Source: Pseudonocardia sediminis (GTDB taxonomy: Bacteria > Actinomycetota > Actinomycetes > Mycobacteriales > Pseudonocardiaceae). Taken from it: DNA of 64,000 bases. Shown one piece after another: positions 8,292-17,042 of the stretch; positions within the stretch are counted from its first letter, which is position 1, and every line of letters starts with the position of its first letter. A model generated the notes under the pieces. The model ran no database searches. It worked only from the letters and a program-made list of their open reading frames with translations, and was not told the origin of the DNA. Where the stretch lies: positions 1,239,001-1,303,000 of the forward strand of contig NZ_SHKL01000001.1 in the NCBI RefSeq assembly GCF_004217185.1, given 5' to 3'. A program made the position numbers and the translations under genes.

Positions 8292-9020
8292 TCACGTGTC
8301 GACGAGTGCCGCGAACGCGACGACGTTGTCGTCGTAGCTGCGCGCCCCGCGGTCGAACGCGCCCCCGCAGGTGACCAGACGCAGGCCGGCGCGCGGCAGG
8401 TCGCCGTAGACGACGTCGGTCGGGAACCGGTCCTTGGCGTACCGGCGCACGGCCTGCACCTCGAACGTCGCTCGACTGCCGTCTGCGCGGTCGACCTCGA
8501 CCAGGTCGCCGGGGGCCAGTGCGCGCAGGTGCGCGAACGGGCCGAGACGGTGGTCCCAGTCGACGTGCGCCGCCAGGACGGCCGGGCCGAGCTCTCCGGG
8601 TGCGGGACCGCCGGTGTACCAGCCGGTCGCGTCGCCGTCGGGCGGGACCTCGAGCGCGCCGGCCGGGTCGAGCCCGAGCGGGATCATCGCGCTGTCCAGG
8701 CCGATCGCGGCGGACCGGACCCGCACCGGGGCCGACGCCGCCATCGGCGCCGCCGCCGGGCGGGCGGTCGCGGTGGGGACCGGTCCGACGGTGCCGCCGA
8801 GCGCTTCCGGCGGGAGCACGGCCGGGACCACCAGCAGCACCGAGACCGCGACCAGCGCACACCACGCCCGTCCCACCACGCGGGTGTGCCGGCGCGTCCT
8901 GCCCAGTCGCCGCCCGCCCCGAGGGGAACCCCCGGGGCGTCCCGAGGATCGAGGGGACCCTCCGGGACACCCGTCCGGGGCCGGCGCCGGCACGGGCACG
9001 GGCCCGGTCCCGGTGGTCAC
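8292..9020 (-). CDS. Class F sortase
   Basis: A 242-residue membrane-anchored transpeptidase. It has a Pro/Gly/Arg-rich cytoplasmic N-terminus, one membrane segment (WCALVAVSVLLVVPAV) and an extracytoplasmic sortase domain. The catalytic set is visible: His in AAHVDWDHR (~152), Cys in LVTCGG (~218) and Arg in GARSYDDN (~227). The long frame reaches 9053, but the GTG at 9020 overlaps the upstream stop as GTGA, suggesting coupled translation. The preceding gene encodes a secreted protein with a C-terminal membrane anchor and basic tail, likely the substrate. Class F enzymes are typical of actinobacteria. Confidence 0.88.
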   Translation of the reverse strand: MTTGTGPVPVPAPAPDGCPGGSPRSSGRPGGSPRGGRRLGRTRRHTRVVGRAWCALVAVSVLLVVPAVLPPEALGGTVGPVPTATARPAAAPMAASAPVRVRSAAIGLDSAMIPLGLDPAGALEVPPDGDATGWYTGGPAPGELGPAVLAAHVDWDHRLGPFAHLRALAPGDLVEVDRADGSRATFEVQAVRRYAKDRFPTDVVYGDLPRAGLRLVTCGGAFDRGARSYDDNVVAFAALVDT

Positions 9021-9598
9021 CGGCGGGAGGTGCCGGAACGGCGGGTGTTCCACACGGCCGCGGCCGCGCCGGTCGCGGCGAGGGCGCCGAAGCCGCCGAG
9101 AATGAAGATCACCGGGTCGTCGGACTGCCCGGCGGGCCCGGCCGCGACCGCGCTCCCGTCGCCGGCGTCGACGCTGCCGACCGGTGTCGTACCCACCTGT
9201 CCGGTCGAGCCGGACGAGGAGCCGTCGTCCGTCGTGTCCGGGGCTGTGGAGCCCGGGTCGCTCCGGTCCTCACCGCTGTCCTGGCCGCCGGAGTCCTGGT
9301 CGTCGGAGCCGGACTCGTTCGGAGCGGCGGGTACCTGTCCCTGGCCGCCGCCGTTCGAGGCGTAGTCGTAGTTCTCGCAGGCCTCGCGATCGTTGTCGTC
9401 GTCGAGCCCGTCGGGGTCGCTCGGGTCGGCGTTGTAGTGCTGCTGAGCCTCCTGCTGGTTGGAGAAGTCCTTGCAGTTCTGGTCGTCCGCCGACGGCGCC
9501 GCGTTCGCGATCCCGGCCAGGGGGATGGCCGCCATCGCCGCGGTGACGAGAACGGTGGCGGTGGTTCCGGTGAGGCGGGCGACCGTGCGAGAGGCCAT
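9017..9598 (-). CDS. Secreted excalibur-domain protein, probable sortase substrate
   Basis: A 193-residue protein with a signal peptide (about residues 1-33, ending near GIANAAPSA). An excalibur calcium-binding module follows (NCKDFSNQQEAQQHYNADPSDPDGLDDDNDREACENY), with the DxDxDG...C pattern and two cysteines. Then come an acidic Ser/Asp/Gly-rich stalk of ~70 residues, a C-terminal hydrophobic segment and a basic tail (WNTRRSGTSRR). That layout is a cell-wall sorting signal, but no LPXTG motif is present. It is cotranscribed with the downstream sortase, with a 4-base overlap. A surface-exposed calcium-binding protein is the best reading. Confidence 0.8.
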   Translation of the reverse strand: MASRTVARLTGTTATVLVTAAMAAIPLAGIANAAPSADDQNCKDFSNQQEAQQHYNADPSDPDGLDDDNDREACENYDYASNGGGQGQVPAAPNESGSDDQDSGGQDSGEDRSDPGSTAPDTTDDGSSSGSTGQVGTTPVGSVDAGDGSAVAAGPAGQSDDPVIFILGGFGALAATGAAAAVWNTRRSGTSRR

Positions 9599-9780
9599 GA
9601 GAATGCTCCCTGGAGTGACGAAGGTGACCGATGAGGCCGAAGTGACTGCGGAAAGTTAGAACGGGGCCGTCATGATCGGCGCGGATGTCACCCGAGAGGG
9701 AATCGCTCGGGCGGGTGGAGTCGCGGAGCGTGGTCGCGCCCGCCGCGACCGATGATCGACGGGCCGGAGAGGATGCGGGC

Positions 9781-10188
9781 ATGACGACGAGACGGCTCTC
9801 CGACGGTGTGTCCGACGAGTGGCGGCAGTTCTGGACCGAACGGCACCTGTGCACGCTGGTGACCCTGCGCCGGGACGGCACGCCGCACGTGGTCCCGGTC
9901 GGTGCGACCGTGGACGTGGAGCAGGAGATCGCGCGGGTGATCTGCCGGGACCTGTCGCAGAAGGCCCGCAACGTGTCCGCGGCCGGCGAGAAGGGGCTGC
10001 GGGTCGCCGTGTCGCAGGTCGAGGGCGGGCGGTGGTCCACGCTCGAGGGCCGCGCCGTCGTGCGCGCCGAGCCCGACGTCGTCCGGGACGCGGAGGAGCG
10101 CTACGCCCGCCGCTACCGGGTCCCGAAGGAGAACCCGCACCGCGTCGTCCTGGAGATCGCGGTCGACCGGGTGCTCGGGCTGAGCTGA
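9781..10188 (+). CDS. PPOX-class split-barrel (F420/FMN-binding) oxidoreductase
   Basis: A 135-residue protein of the pyridoxamine phosphate oxidase-like split barrel. The N-terminal strand pair RHLCTLVTLRRDGTPHVVPVGATVD and the central ARVICRDLSQKARNV segment match actinobacterial TIGR03618-type proteins, many of which use F420. The reaction is unknown. The ATG at 9781 has GGAGAGG eight bases upstream; an open frame back to 9685 has no ribosome site. It is probably monocistronic, since the next gene starts 90 bases on with its own leaderless-type promoter. Confidence 0.8.
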   Translation: MTTRRLSDGVSDEWRQFWTERHLCTLVTLRRDGTPHVVPVGATVDVEQEIARVICRDLSQKARNVSAAGEKGLRVAVSQVEGGRWSTLEGRAVVRAEPDVVRDAEERYARRYRVPKENPHRVVLEIAVDRVLGLS

Positions 10189-10278
10189 GAGAAGCTCGGG
10201 CCGGCCCCGACACGACGGAGCCGACACGAGAGGGAACGCCGGCGGCACGGGAGCGGCCCTGCGGGTGATACTTCCGGG

Positions 10279-11085
10279 GTGGACCTGCCCGATATGCGCT
10301 TCCTCGGCCACAGCACCGTGCGGCTGCGGATGGGCGGGCGGGTCGTGCTGACCGATCCCGTGCTGACGCCGCGGATCGGCCCGTTGCGTCGGGTCGTGCC
10401 CGGTGTGGCGGCCGAGGACGTCCGCGACGTCGATCTCGTCCTGATCTCGCACCTGCACGCCGACCACCTGCACCTCGGCTCGCTGCGGATGCTGCCCCGC
10501 GACACCCGGGTCGTCGTCCCGCGCGGGGCGGGGGCGTGGCTGCGCGGCAAGGGCCTGCCGCGAATCGAGGAGCTCGGCGTCGGGGAGCAGCGCGACTTCG
10601 GAGGCCTGCGCGTCACCGGCGTCCCGGCCGACCACAGCGGGCACCGGTGGGGACCGCGACTGACCACCGGGCCGCAGTCGTCGGCGATGGGGCACCTGCT
10701 CGAGGCCGACGGCCTGCGCGTGTACCTCTCCGGCGACACCGGCCTGTTCGACGGCATGGACGACATCGCTGCGATGGGCCGGATCGACGTCGCCGCGCTC
10801 CCGGTGTGGGGCTGGGGCCCGAACCTGGGCCCCGGCCACCTGGACCCGGCCGGTGCCGCCGACGCCGTCGCCCGGCTGGGGGCCAGGGTCGCGGTGCCGG
10901 TGCACTGGGGGACCCTCGCCGTCACCGGCCTGCCGGGGATGCCCGGGCCGGTCGGGTCGAAGATGCGGCGCCTGCTCGTCGCGCCGCCCTACGAGTTCGC
11001 CGCCGCCGTGGCGGCCGCCGGGCACCCGACCGCCGTCCTGGTCGTCCCGCCGGGGGAGACTGTCTCCCCGGAGCGTGCGCGATGA
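10279..11085 (+). CDS. MBL-fold metal-dependent hydrolase (UlaG-like)
   Basis: A 268-residue metallo-beta-lactamase-fold protein with the metal motif HLHADHL (His58, His60, Asp62, His63), a later SGDTGLF Asp, and a final metal His probably in VPVHWGTL. It resembles the UlaG/NAPE-PLD-like branch of lactonases and phosphodiesterases. The GTG start at 10279 lies 6 bases after GATACT with no Shine-Dalgarno, so a leaderless start is likely. It opens a three-gene operon with DedA (ATGA overlap) and a membrane phosphatase-like protein (GTGA overlap), suggesting a role in lipid or envelope phosphoester turnover (inference). Confidence 0.85.
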   Translation: MDLPDMRFLGHSTVRLRMGGRVVLTDPVLTPRIGPLRRVVPGVAAEDVRDVDLVLISHLHADHLHLGSLRMLPRDTRVVVPRGAGAWLRGKGLPRIEELGVGEQRDFGGLRVTGVPADHSGHRWGPRLTTGPQSSAMGHLLEADGLRVYLSGDTGLFDGMDDIAAMGRIDVAALPVWGWGPNLGPGHLDPAGAADAVARLGARVAVPVHWGTLAVTGLPGMPGPVGSKMRRLLVAPPYEFAAAVAAAGHPTAVLVVPPGETVSPERAR

Positions 11086-11720
11086 GCGTGTTCACCTGGC
11101 TCGACGCCGAGCTGACGCCCGAGGCCGGGCAGGCCGCCTACCTCGCCGTCGCGGGCGGGGTGCTGCTCGGCTCGATCGTCCCGGTCGTGCCCACCGGTGC
11201 CGTCGTCGGCGCGGCGGCCGCGGTCGCGATGACGTCGCCGGCGCTGTCGCTGCCGCTGGTGCTGCTCATCTCCGCGGTCGCCGCGCTGGCCGGGGACCTG
11301 GTGACGTTCGGCGTCGCCCGGGCCGGGAGCGAGACCGTGGTCGGCTGGCTGACCCGCGGGCAGACCCCGGAGAGGCTGGAGAGGATGCGCGGCACGTTCG
11401 CCGAGCGCGGATGGCTGGTCGTGATGGTCGGGCGGATCGTGCCGGCCGGGCGGATCCCGGTGCTGGTCGCGGCCGCGGCGATGGGCCTGACGTGGCGACG
11501 GCTGGTGCCGGCCACCGCCGTCGGTGCGGTGCTGTGGGCGCTGCTCTACGGCGTGCTCGGGGTGGCGACCGGCGGGCTCTTCGACTCACCGGTGGTGGCC
11601 GCGCTCGTCGCGACGGTGCTGGTCCTGGTCGTCGGCGGGGTGTCGGCCCTGATCGGGCGATGGCGGTCCCGGCGCTCCACCGAGCCCGCGGCGGCCGCGG
11701 GTGCCCCGGAGCGTTCGTGA
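11082..11720 (+). CDS. DedA/SNARE-associated family membrane protein
   Basis: A 212-residue membrane protein with hydrophobic segments around residues 22-75 and 125-190. It has the DedA signature region FAERGWLVVMVGRIVPAGRIPVLVAAAAMG, where the R-x-(I/V)-P-x-x-R pattern carries residues essential in the family. DedA proteins act as lipid flippases or scramblases and affect envelope homeostasis. The ATG overlaps the MBL stop (ATGA) and the next gene starts in its own stop (GTGA), so three products are translationally coupled. Confidence 0.85.
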   Translation: MSVFTWLDAELTPEAGQAAYLAVAGGVLLGSIVPVVPTGAVVGAAAAVAMTSPALSLPLVLLISAVAALAGDLVTFGVARAGSETVVGWLTRGQTPERLERMRGTFAERGWLVVMVGRIVPAGRIPVLVAAAAMGLTWRRLVPATAVGAVLWALLYGVLGVATGGLFDSPVVAALVATVLVLVVGGVSALIGRWRSRRSTEPAAAAGAPERS

Positions 11721-13852
11721 CGCCGACTCCGGACCGGGGGAGGCAGCCGGAGCCCGGGCGGCTGGTGCGCGGCGGACGGTCGCTGGCGCGTGTCCTGCTG
11801 GTCTGGCTGACCGCCACGGTCACGCTCTGGGTGCTCGACGACGCCCTGTCCGGCTTCGCGATGGAGCACTGGTGGCTCGCCCCGGTGTGCGCGCTGCTGC
11901 TGGGGCTGCTGGCCGCCGTCGTCTGGCCACTGGTGATGCGGGTGGCGCTCCCGGTCGCGGTCTACACGTTCGGCCTCGGCGGTCTGGTGCTGCTCGCGGT
12001 GGCCGTCGTCGCGGTGTTCTCGGTGGTGCCCGGGGTGACGCTGGCCGGGCCGGTGGAGGCCCTCGCGGTCGTCCTCGGGACCGCGGTGGCCACGGTGCTG
12101 GTCAGCGCCCTGCTCGCGATCGACACCGACGAGATCTTCTTCCGCCGTACCGGGCGCCGGGCCCGCCGCCACGTCGCCGGCGGCGCCTCGCCGTCGCCCG
12201 GTGTGCTGTTCCTGCAGGTCGACGGCCTGGGCCTGCCGACGCTGCGGCGCGCGGTCCGCGACGGCACCATGCCGACGCTGGCGCGTTGGCTCGCCGACGG
12301 CAGCCACCACCTCGCCGGCTGGCACACCGACTGGAGCGCGCAGACCGGGGCCAGCCAGTGCGGCATCCTGCACGGCGACAACGACGACGTGGTCGGCTTC
12401 CGCTGGTACGAGAAGGACCGGCGCCGGGTCGTCACCTGCTCCTCGCCGGGCGACGCGGCCGAGATCGAGCGCCGCCACTCCGACGGGCACGGCCTCCTGA
12501 GCCAGGACGGCGCCGGACGCGGCAACCTGTTCACCGGCGACGCCGCGCACGTCAGCCTGACGCTGAGCGCGGTGCCGCTCCTGACCCGCGCCCGCGGCGG
12601 ACGGGTCCGCCGCGACCGGATCGGCGCCGGCTACTACGCCTACTTCGCCAACCCGGTGAACGCCGTGCGGACGTTCGTCGCCGCGCTGGCCGACGTGGTG
12701 CGCGAGCTCGTCGACGCCGCGCGCCAGCGCCGCGCGGACGTCCGGCCCCGGATCCGCCGGGGTGGGCTCTACCCGCTGGCCCGCGCCGGGACGACCGTCG
12801 TCGCCCGCGACGTGCTCGTCTCCGCCCTGATCGAGGACATGCTCGCCGGGCGTCCGGTGGCCTACGCCGACTTCGTCGGCTACGACGAGGTCGCGCACCA
12901 CTCGGGTATCGAGCGGGCCGACGCGCTGCACGTCCTGCGCACGATCGACCAGCAGATCGGACGGCTGGCGCGCGCCGCCGAGCTGGCGCCGCGACCGTAC
13001 GAGCTGGTGGTGCTCTCCGACCACGGCCAGACTCAGGGCCAGGCGTTCACCGACCGGTTCGGCGAGTCGGTCGAGCACCTCGTCGGGCGGCTGTGCGGCG
13101 AGCCGGGGGACGACCCGGCCGGTGAGGAGCCGCCGGAGCCGGTCCGCGCCCCGCGCAGTGCCGACGGCTGGCAGCTGGGTGCGACGCTGGCCGAGGCGGG
13201 CAGCGGGGTCGGACCCGTCGCCCGGTTGTTGACGGCCCGGCGGACCCACGCCGACCGTGTCGCCGCCCGCACCGCGCCGGAGCGCCCGGCGAGCCGGGCG
13301 GCCCCCGACGTCCTCGTCCTCGCCTCCGGGCACACCGCGCTGGTCTCGTTCACCGCCGTCGAGGGACGGGCGTCGCTGGAGCGGGTCGAGCGCCGTTACC
13401 CCGACCTGCTGCCCGGCCTCGTCGACCACCCGGGCGTCGGGTTCCTGCTGGTCCGCGGCGAGCACGACGGTCCGATGGTGCTCGGCCGCGACGGCACCCA
13501 CCGCCTGTCCGACGGCGTCGTCACCGGTGAGGACCCGCTGGAGCCCTACGGCCCGCACGCGGCCGCCCTCGTCGCACGGATGGACGGCTTCACGCACTGC
13601 GCCGACCTGATGGTCAACAGCCGCTACGACCCCGTGCGGGAGGACGCGTCACCGTTCGAGCCGCACGTCGGGTCGCACGGCGGGCTCGGTGGCCCGCAGA
13701 ACGACGCGTTCGTGCTGTACCCGGCCGGCTGGTCCGGGCCCGAGACGGAGATCGTCGGGGCGGAGGCGCTGCACCGGGTGCTGCGCGGCTGGCTCACCGA
13801 CCTCGGGCACCTGAACGCGGTGGAGGCCGGAGAGGCCCGGACCTCCGGCTGA
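11717..13852 (+). CDS. Membrane-anchored alkaline phosphatase-superfamily protein with holin-like N-terminus
   Basis: A 711-residue protein. The N-terminal ~130 residues hold about four hydrophobic segments in the pattern annotated as phage holin family in actinobacteria. The rest is an alkaline phosphatase/nucleotide pyrophosphatase-superfamily domain: LFLQVDGLGLPTLRRA supplies the first metal Asp, TDWSAQTGASQCGILHG the likely nucleophile Thr/Ser region, AYADFVGYDEVAHHSG more ligands, and VVLSDHGQTQG the DHG motif. It probably hydrolyses or transfers a phosphoester outside the membrane. It is the last gene of the MBL-DedA operon, starting in a GTGA overlap and ending just before a strong hairpin. 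Confidence 0.82.
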   Translation: MTPTPDRGRQPEPGRLVRGGRSLARVLLVWLTATVTLWVLDDALSGFAMEHWWLAPVCALLLGLLAAVVWPLVMRVALPVAVYTFGLGGLVLLAVAVVAVFSVVPGVTLAGPVEALAVVLGTAVATVLVSALLAIDTDEIFFRRTGRRARRHVAGGASPSPGVLFLQVDGLGLPTLRRAVRDGTMPTLARWLADGSHHLAGWHTDWSAQTGASQCGILHGDNDDVVGFRWYEKDRRRVVTCSSPGDAAEIERRHSDGHGLLSQDGAGRGNLFTGDAAHVSLTLSAVPLLTRARGGRVRRDRIGAGYYAYFANPVNAVRTFVAALADVVRELVDAARQRRADVRPRIRRGGLYPLARAGTTVVARDVLVSALIEDMLAGRPVAYADFVGYDEVAHHSGIERADALHVLRTIDQQIGRLARAAELAPRPYELVVLSDHGQTQGQAFTDRFGESVEHLVGRLCGEPGDDPAGEEPPEPVRAPRSADGWQLGATLAEAGSGVGPVARLLTARRTHADRVAARTAPERPASRAAPDVLVLASGHTALVSFTAVEGRASLERVERRYPDLLPGLVDHPGVGFLLVRGEHDGPMVLGRDGTHRLSDGVVTGEDPLEPYGPHAAALVARMDGFTHCADLMVNSRYDPVREDASPFEPHVGSHGGLGGPQNDAFVLYPAGWSGPETEIVGAEALHRVLRGWLTDLGHLNAVEAGEARTSG

Positions 13853-13861
13853 CGGGAAGAA

Positions 13862-13901
13862 CCGGCCGGACGCGACGGAGGGGGGTGTCGCGCCCGGCCG
13901 G
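13862..13901. terminator. Bidirectional hairpin terminator
   Basis: A GC-rich stem pairs CCGGCCGGACGCGAC with GTCGCGCCCGGCCGG across a GGAGGGGGT loop, with one bulge. It lies between the converging phosphatase-like (+) and HtrA (-) genes. There is no U-tract, as is common for terminators in high-GC actinobacteria. Confidence 0.7.
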
Positions 13902-13935
13902 CGATCAGGGGACCGGTGGTCCTGGTGGGGCGGGG

Positions 13936-15327
13936 TCAGTTACCGCCCTGGCCGAACGGGTCGGCGCCGCCGAACGGGCTGGTCCCGCCCTGGCCCGAAC
14001 CGCCCTGGGCGCCGTTGCCGGTGCTGGTCGTGGCGGCCTGGTCCGGGACGCTGCCCAGGGTGACCGGAACGGTCCGGGTGGCGCCGCCGTTGGTCACGGT
14101 CAGTGTCACGTTCTCGCCGGGGGCGTAGGTCCCGACGCGGGCGACGAGGTCGGTGAAGTCGCTGACCGGGGTGTCGCCGACCTTGGTCACCACGTCACCG
14201 GTCCTGAGCCCGGCCCGCTCGGCGGCCGAGCCGGGCTGCACGGTGGAGATCTGCGCGCCACCGGTCGCCGGGGTCGCGGCACCGGTGGCGCTGCTGGCCA
14301 CGGTGCCCTGCACCCCGAGCTGGGGCTTGGTCGCGGTGCCGTTCGTCATCAGCTCCTGGGCGACGCGGCGGGCCTGGTCGACCGGGATCGCGAAACCGAG
14401 GCCGATGCTGCCGGCGTTCTGCCCGGACGTGGCGATCGCGGAGTTGATGCCCACGACCTGCCCGGCGAGGTTCACCAGCGGCCCGCCCGAGTTGCCCTGG
14501 TTGATCGGGGCGTCGGTCTGCAGGCCGTTGTAGACGACCGGCGCCTCGCCGTCCCCGCCCGCGGTGACGGTCCGGTTCTGCGCGCTGACGATGCCGGCGG
14601 TGACGGTGCCGGACAGGCCCTGCGGCGAGCCGATCGCGACGACCTGCTCGCCGACCTGCACGTCCCCGGACTGCCCGAGGGTGGCCGCGGTGAGCCCGGA
14701 GACGCCCTGCAGCTTGATCACCGCGAGGTCGTAGCTGGGCGAGGTGCCGACCACCGACGCGGTGTGCGACGAGCCGTCGGCCAGCGTCACCGAGATCTGC
14801 CCGCCCTGGGCGCCGGAGACGACGTGGTTGTTGGTGAGCACGTCGCCGTCGGCGGTGAGGATGACGCCGCTGCCCTCGGCGGTGCCCTGCGCGGTGCGGA
14901 CCTGGATGTCGACCGTGCTCGGCATGGCCTTGGCGGCCGCGCCGGCGACGGTGCCGTCGGCGGGCGTGCTCGCCTGCGCCGGGCTGGACGCGCTGGTCAG
15001 CGTCGTCGAGCCGCCGCCGGAGGTGTCCATCAGCGCGTACGCGCCGCCGAACCCGACCCCGCCGCCGACGAGGCCGGCGGCCAGCGCCGCGGCCACGATG
15101 CCGGTCATCGCCCGGCGCGGACGCCGCGGGGGAGGGGTGGAACCGACACCGAACGGCGGGTAGGTCGACGTGGGCGGGGCCCCGGAGCCGCCGTAGGGCG
15201 GGAACGTCTGGGTCGGCCCGCCGTGTCCCCACGTGCCGGCGGGCTGCTGCCCCGCCGGCTGACCACCCGGCTCCCCGTACGGCGAGGCGGAACCCTGCTC
15301 GCGGGTGTCGGTGTCGGTCGGACCCAT
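13936..15327 (-). CDS. HtrA/DegP-like S1C serine protease with PDZ domain
   Basis: A 463-residue membrane-tethered protease. The first ~90 residues are Gly/Pro/Gln-rich and cytoplasmic. A single membrane segment (AMTGIVAAALAAGLVGGGVGFGG) follows, then a trypsin-like domain with His in LTNNHVV (~168), Asp in SYDLAVIKL (~199) and Ser in GNSGGPL (~280). A C-terminal PDZ domain (GAQISTVQPGSAAERAGLRTGDVV) and a Gly/Gln tail complete it. It should degrade or process misfolded extracytoplasmic proteins. The frame is open upstream to 15756, but AGGAGGT seven bases before the ATG at 15327 sets the start. Confidence 0.9.
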   Translation of the reverse strand: MGPTDTDTREQGSASPYGEPGGQPAGQQPAGTWGHGGPTQTFPPYGGSGAPPTSTYPPFGVGSTPPPRRPRRAMTGIVAAALAAGLVGGGVGFGGAYALMDTSGGGSTTLTSASSPAQASTPADGTVAGAAAKAMPSTVDIQVRTAQGTAEGSGVILTADGDVLTNNHVVSGAQGGQISVTLADGSSHTASVVGTSPSYDLAVIKLQGVSGLTAATLGQSGDVQVGEQVVAIGSPQGLSGTVTAGIVSAQNRTVTAGGDGEAPVVYNGLQTDAPINQGNSGGPLVNLAGQVVGINSAIATSGQNAGSIGLGFAIPVDQARRVAQELMTNGTATKPQLGVQGTVASSATGAATPATGGAQISTVQPGSAAERAGLRTGDVVTKVGDTPVSDFTDLVARVGTYAPGENVTLTVTNGGATRTVPVTLGSVPDQAATTSTGNGAQGGSGQGGTSPFGGADPFGQGGN

Positions 15328-15551
15328 GTCGGCTACCTCCTGCTCGGGCGCAGGTCGAGTGGGCACACCCTGGGTGGGGGCGTCACCGGTGGTGGCGTTC
15401 TCACCGTCGCCGGTGGTGGATCGGTGCCCGTCCTGCTGCATACCGATCACTCTGCGCCGCGACCCTGAGACGACCCTGTGACGGCCCTGGGAATCGCTTC
15501 GCCATTGCCCGAGAGTTCGCCCCGGGACCGCGTCGGGCCCCGGGGCCTCTC

Positions 15552-16724
15552 TCAGACCAGCTCGAGGATGGTGGCGTTGGCCGTACCGCCGCCCTCGCAC
15601 ATCGTCTGCAGGCCGTAGCGGATGTTCTTGTCCCGCATGTGGTGCACGAGCCGGGTGAGCAGGATCGTGCCGGAGCCGCCCAGGGGGTGCCCGACCGCGA
15701 TCGCGCCGCCGAGAGGGTTCAGCTTCTCGGTCTCGGCGCCCAGCTCGGCCTGCCACGCGAGCGGGACCGGCGCGAACGCCTCGTTGACCTCGAACGCCCC
15801 GATGTCACCGATCGACAGGCCGGAGCGCTTGAGCGCCTTCTGGGTCGCCGGGATCGGGCCGGTGAGCATGCGCAGCGGGTCCGCGCCGGAGACCGCGCCG
15901 GAGTGGTAGCGCGCGATCGGGGTCAGCCCGAGCTCCTTCGCCCGCTCCGGGGTCATGATCAGCACGGCGGACGCGCCGTCGGAGATCTGCGAGCTGTTCC
16001 CGGCGTGGATCACGCCGTTCTCGCTGAACGAGGGCTTGAGCTTGGCCAGCGTCTCCGGGGTGGTCCCGCGGCGCAGGCCCTCGTCGGCGGTGAAGCCGGG
16101 CGCGCCGGGCACCGGGGCGAGCTGGTCGTCGAACGCGCCGGCGTCGATCGCGGCGGCGGCGAGCTCGTGCGAGCGGGAGGCGTACTCGTCGAGACGCTGC
16201 CGGGAGAAGCCCCAGTCGCGGGCGATCCGCTCGGCACCGACACCCTGGTTGAAGTCCTCGTTGGGGAACTCGCCCGAGGTCAGGTCGGCCTTGTAGCGCT
16301 CACGCACGAGCGGGCCGTACTGGCGGCCCAGCGACGGGTCGCGCCCGGCGCCCAGCGGCACCCGGGTCATCGTCTCCACCCCGCCGGCGACGACGACGTC
16401 GTACTGCCCGGCCATCACCATGCCCGCGGCGAAGTCGAACGAGCTCTGGCTCGACCCGCAGGCGCGGTTGATGGTCACGCCGGGCACGGTCTCCGGCCAG
16501 CCCGCGGCGAGCACGGCGTAGCGCCCGACCTGCGCGGCCTGCTCCCCGACCTGGTTCACGCAGCCCCACACGACGTCGTCGACGAGGTTGGGGTCGAGAC
16601 CGGTGCGACGGGCCAGCTCGGTCAGCACCGCGGCGGAGAGGTCGGCCGCGTGGATGTCGGCCAGCGACCCCTTCCGCTTGCCGATGGGGGTGCGTACGGC
16701 GTCCACGACGACGGCCTCGGGCAT
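15552..16724 (-). CDS. Thiolase (acetyl-CoA C-acyltransferase)
   Basis: A 390-residue type II thiolase with all catalytic residues: Cys89 in NRACGSSQ, His346 in GHPLGGSG and Cys376 in TMCEGGGTAN. It either cleaves 3-ketoacyl-CoA in beta-oxidation or condenses acetyl-CoA units; direction and chain length cannot be read from sequence. The ATG at 16724 has GAGGAGG six bases upstream, better than the extended frame start at 16748. It stands alone: HtrA downstream has its own ribosome site 224 bases away, and the riboswitch and exporter lie on the other strand. Confidence 0.92.
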   Translation of the reverse strand: MPEAVVVDAVRTPIGKRKGSLADIHAADLSAAVLTELARRTGLDPNLVDDVVWGCVNQVGEQAAQVGRYAVLAAGWPETVPGVTINRACGSSQSSFDFAAGMVMAGQYDVVVAGGVETMTRVPLGAGRDPSLGRQYGPLVRERYKADLTSGEFPNEDFNQGVGAERIARDWGFSRQRLDEYASRSHELAAAAIDAGAFDDQLAPVPGAPGFTADEGLRRGTTPETLAKLKPSFSENGVIHAGNSSQISDGASAVLIMTPERAKELGLTPIARYHSGAVSGADPLRMLTGPIPATQKALKRSGLSIGDIGAFEVNEAFAPVPLAWQAELGAETEKLNPLGGAIAVGHPLGGSGTILLTRLVHHMRDKNIRYGLQTMCEGGGTANATILELV

Positions 16725-16887
16725 GGGATCCTCCTCGATCACGTCCACTTCGGTGAACCGAACGTATGCCCTCCGGCGGCGGGGGATCCAGCGAGGCGAC
16801 GACGGAGGTCGTGAAGCGCCTCACACCTCCGGTTCCGGCCGTGCCAGGAGTCGAGGGCTACTGGATCGGTGCGGTAACCTCCTCGCC

Positions 16888-16991
16888 GTAAGCGAAGGGG
16901 AGTAGCTCCCAACGCTGCGGTCGACATACTGGCGGCACCACGCGCCCGGCCGCCGCGGCCTGCACCACCAGGCGAGCGAGACCTTCGATCC
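16888..16991 (+). ncRNA. yybP-ykoY manganese riboswitch
   Basis: The 5' half has GCGAAGGGGAGTAGC and GTCGACATACT, and the 3' half has GCGAGCGAGACCTTCG; these are the conserved landmarks of the yybP-ykoY Mn2+-sensing motif. The closing stem pairs CGAAGG (16893-16898) with CCTTCG (16982-16987). It ends ~50 bases before a GDT1-family exporter, a known target class for this riboswitch. Mn2+ binding would be expected to turn the exporter on. Confidence 0.85.
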
Positions 16992-17042
16992 GGTACAGCC
17001 GGGTCGAGGGCGTTTCCACCTCGGTCCGGTCGAGATCGAGGG

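Noticed and set aside
9270..10040. 256-codon minus-strand frame upstream of the excalibur gene
   Set aside because: Overlaps the well-supported PPOX gene and the excalibur gene in another frame, and shows no domain.
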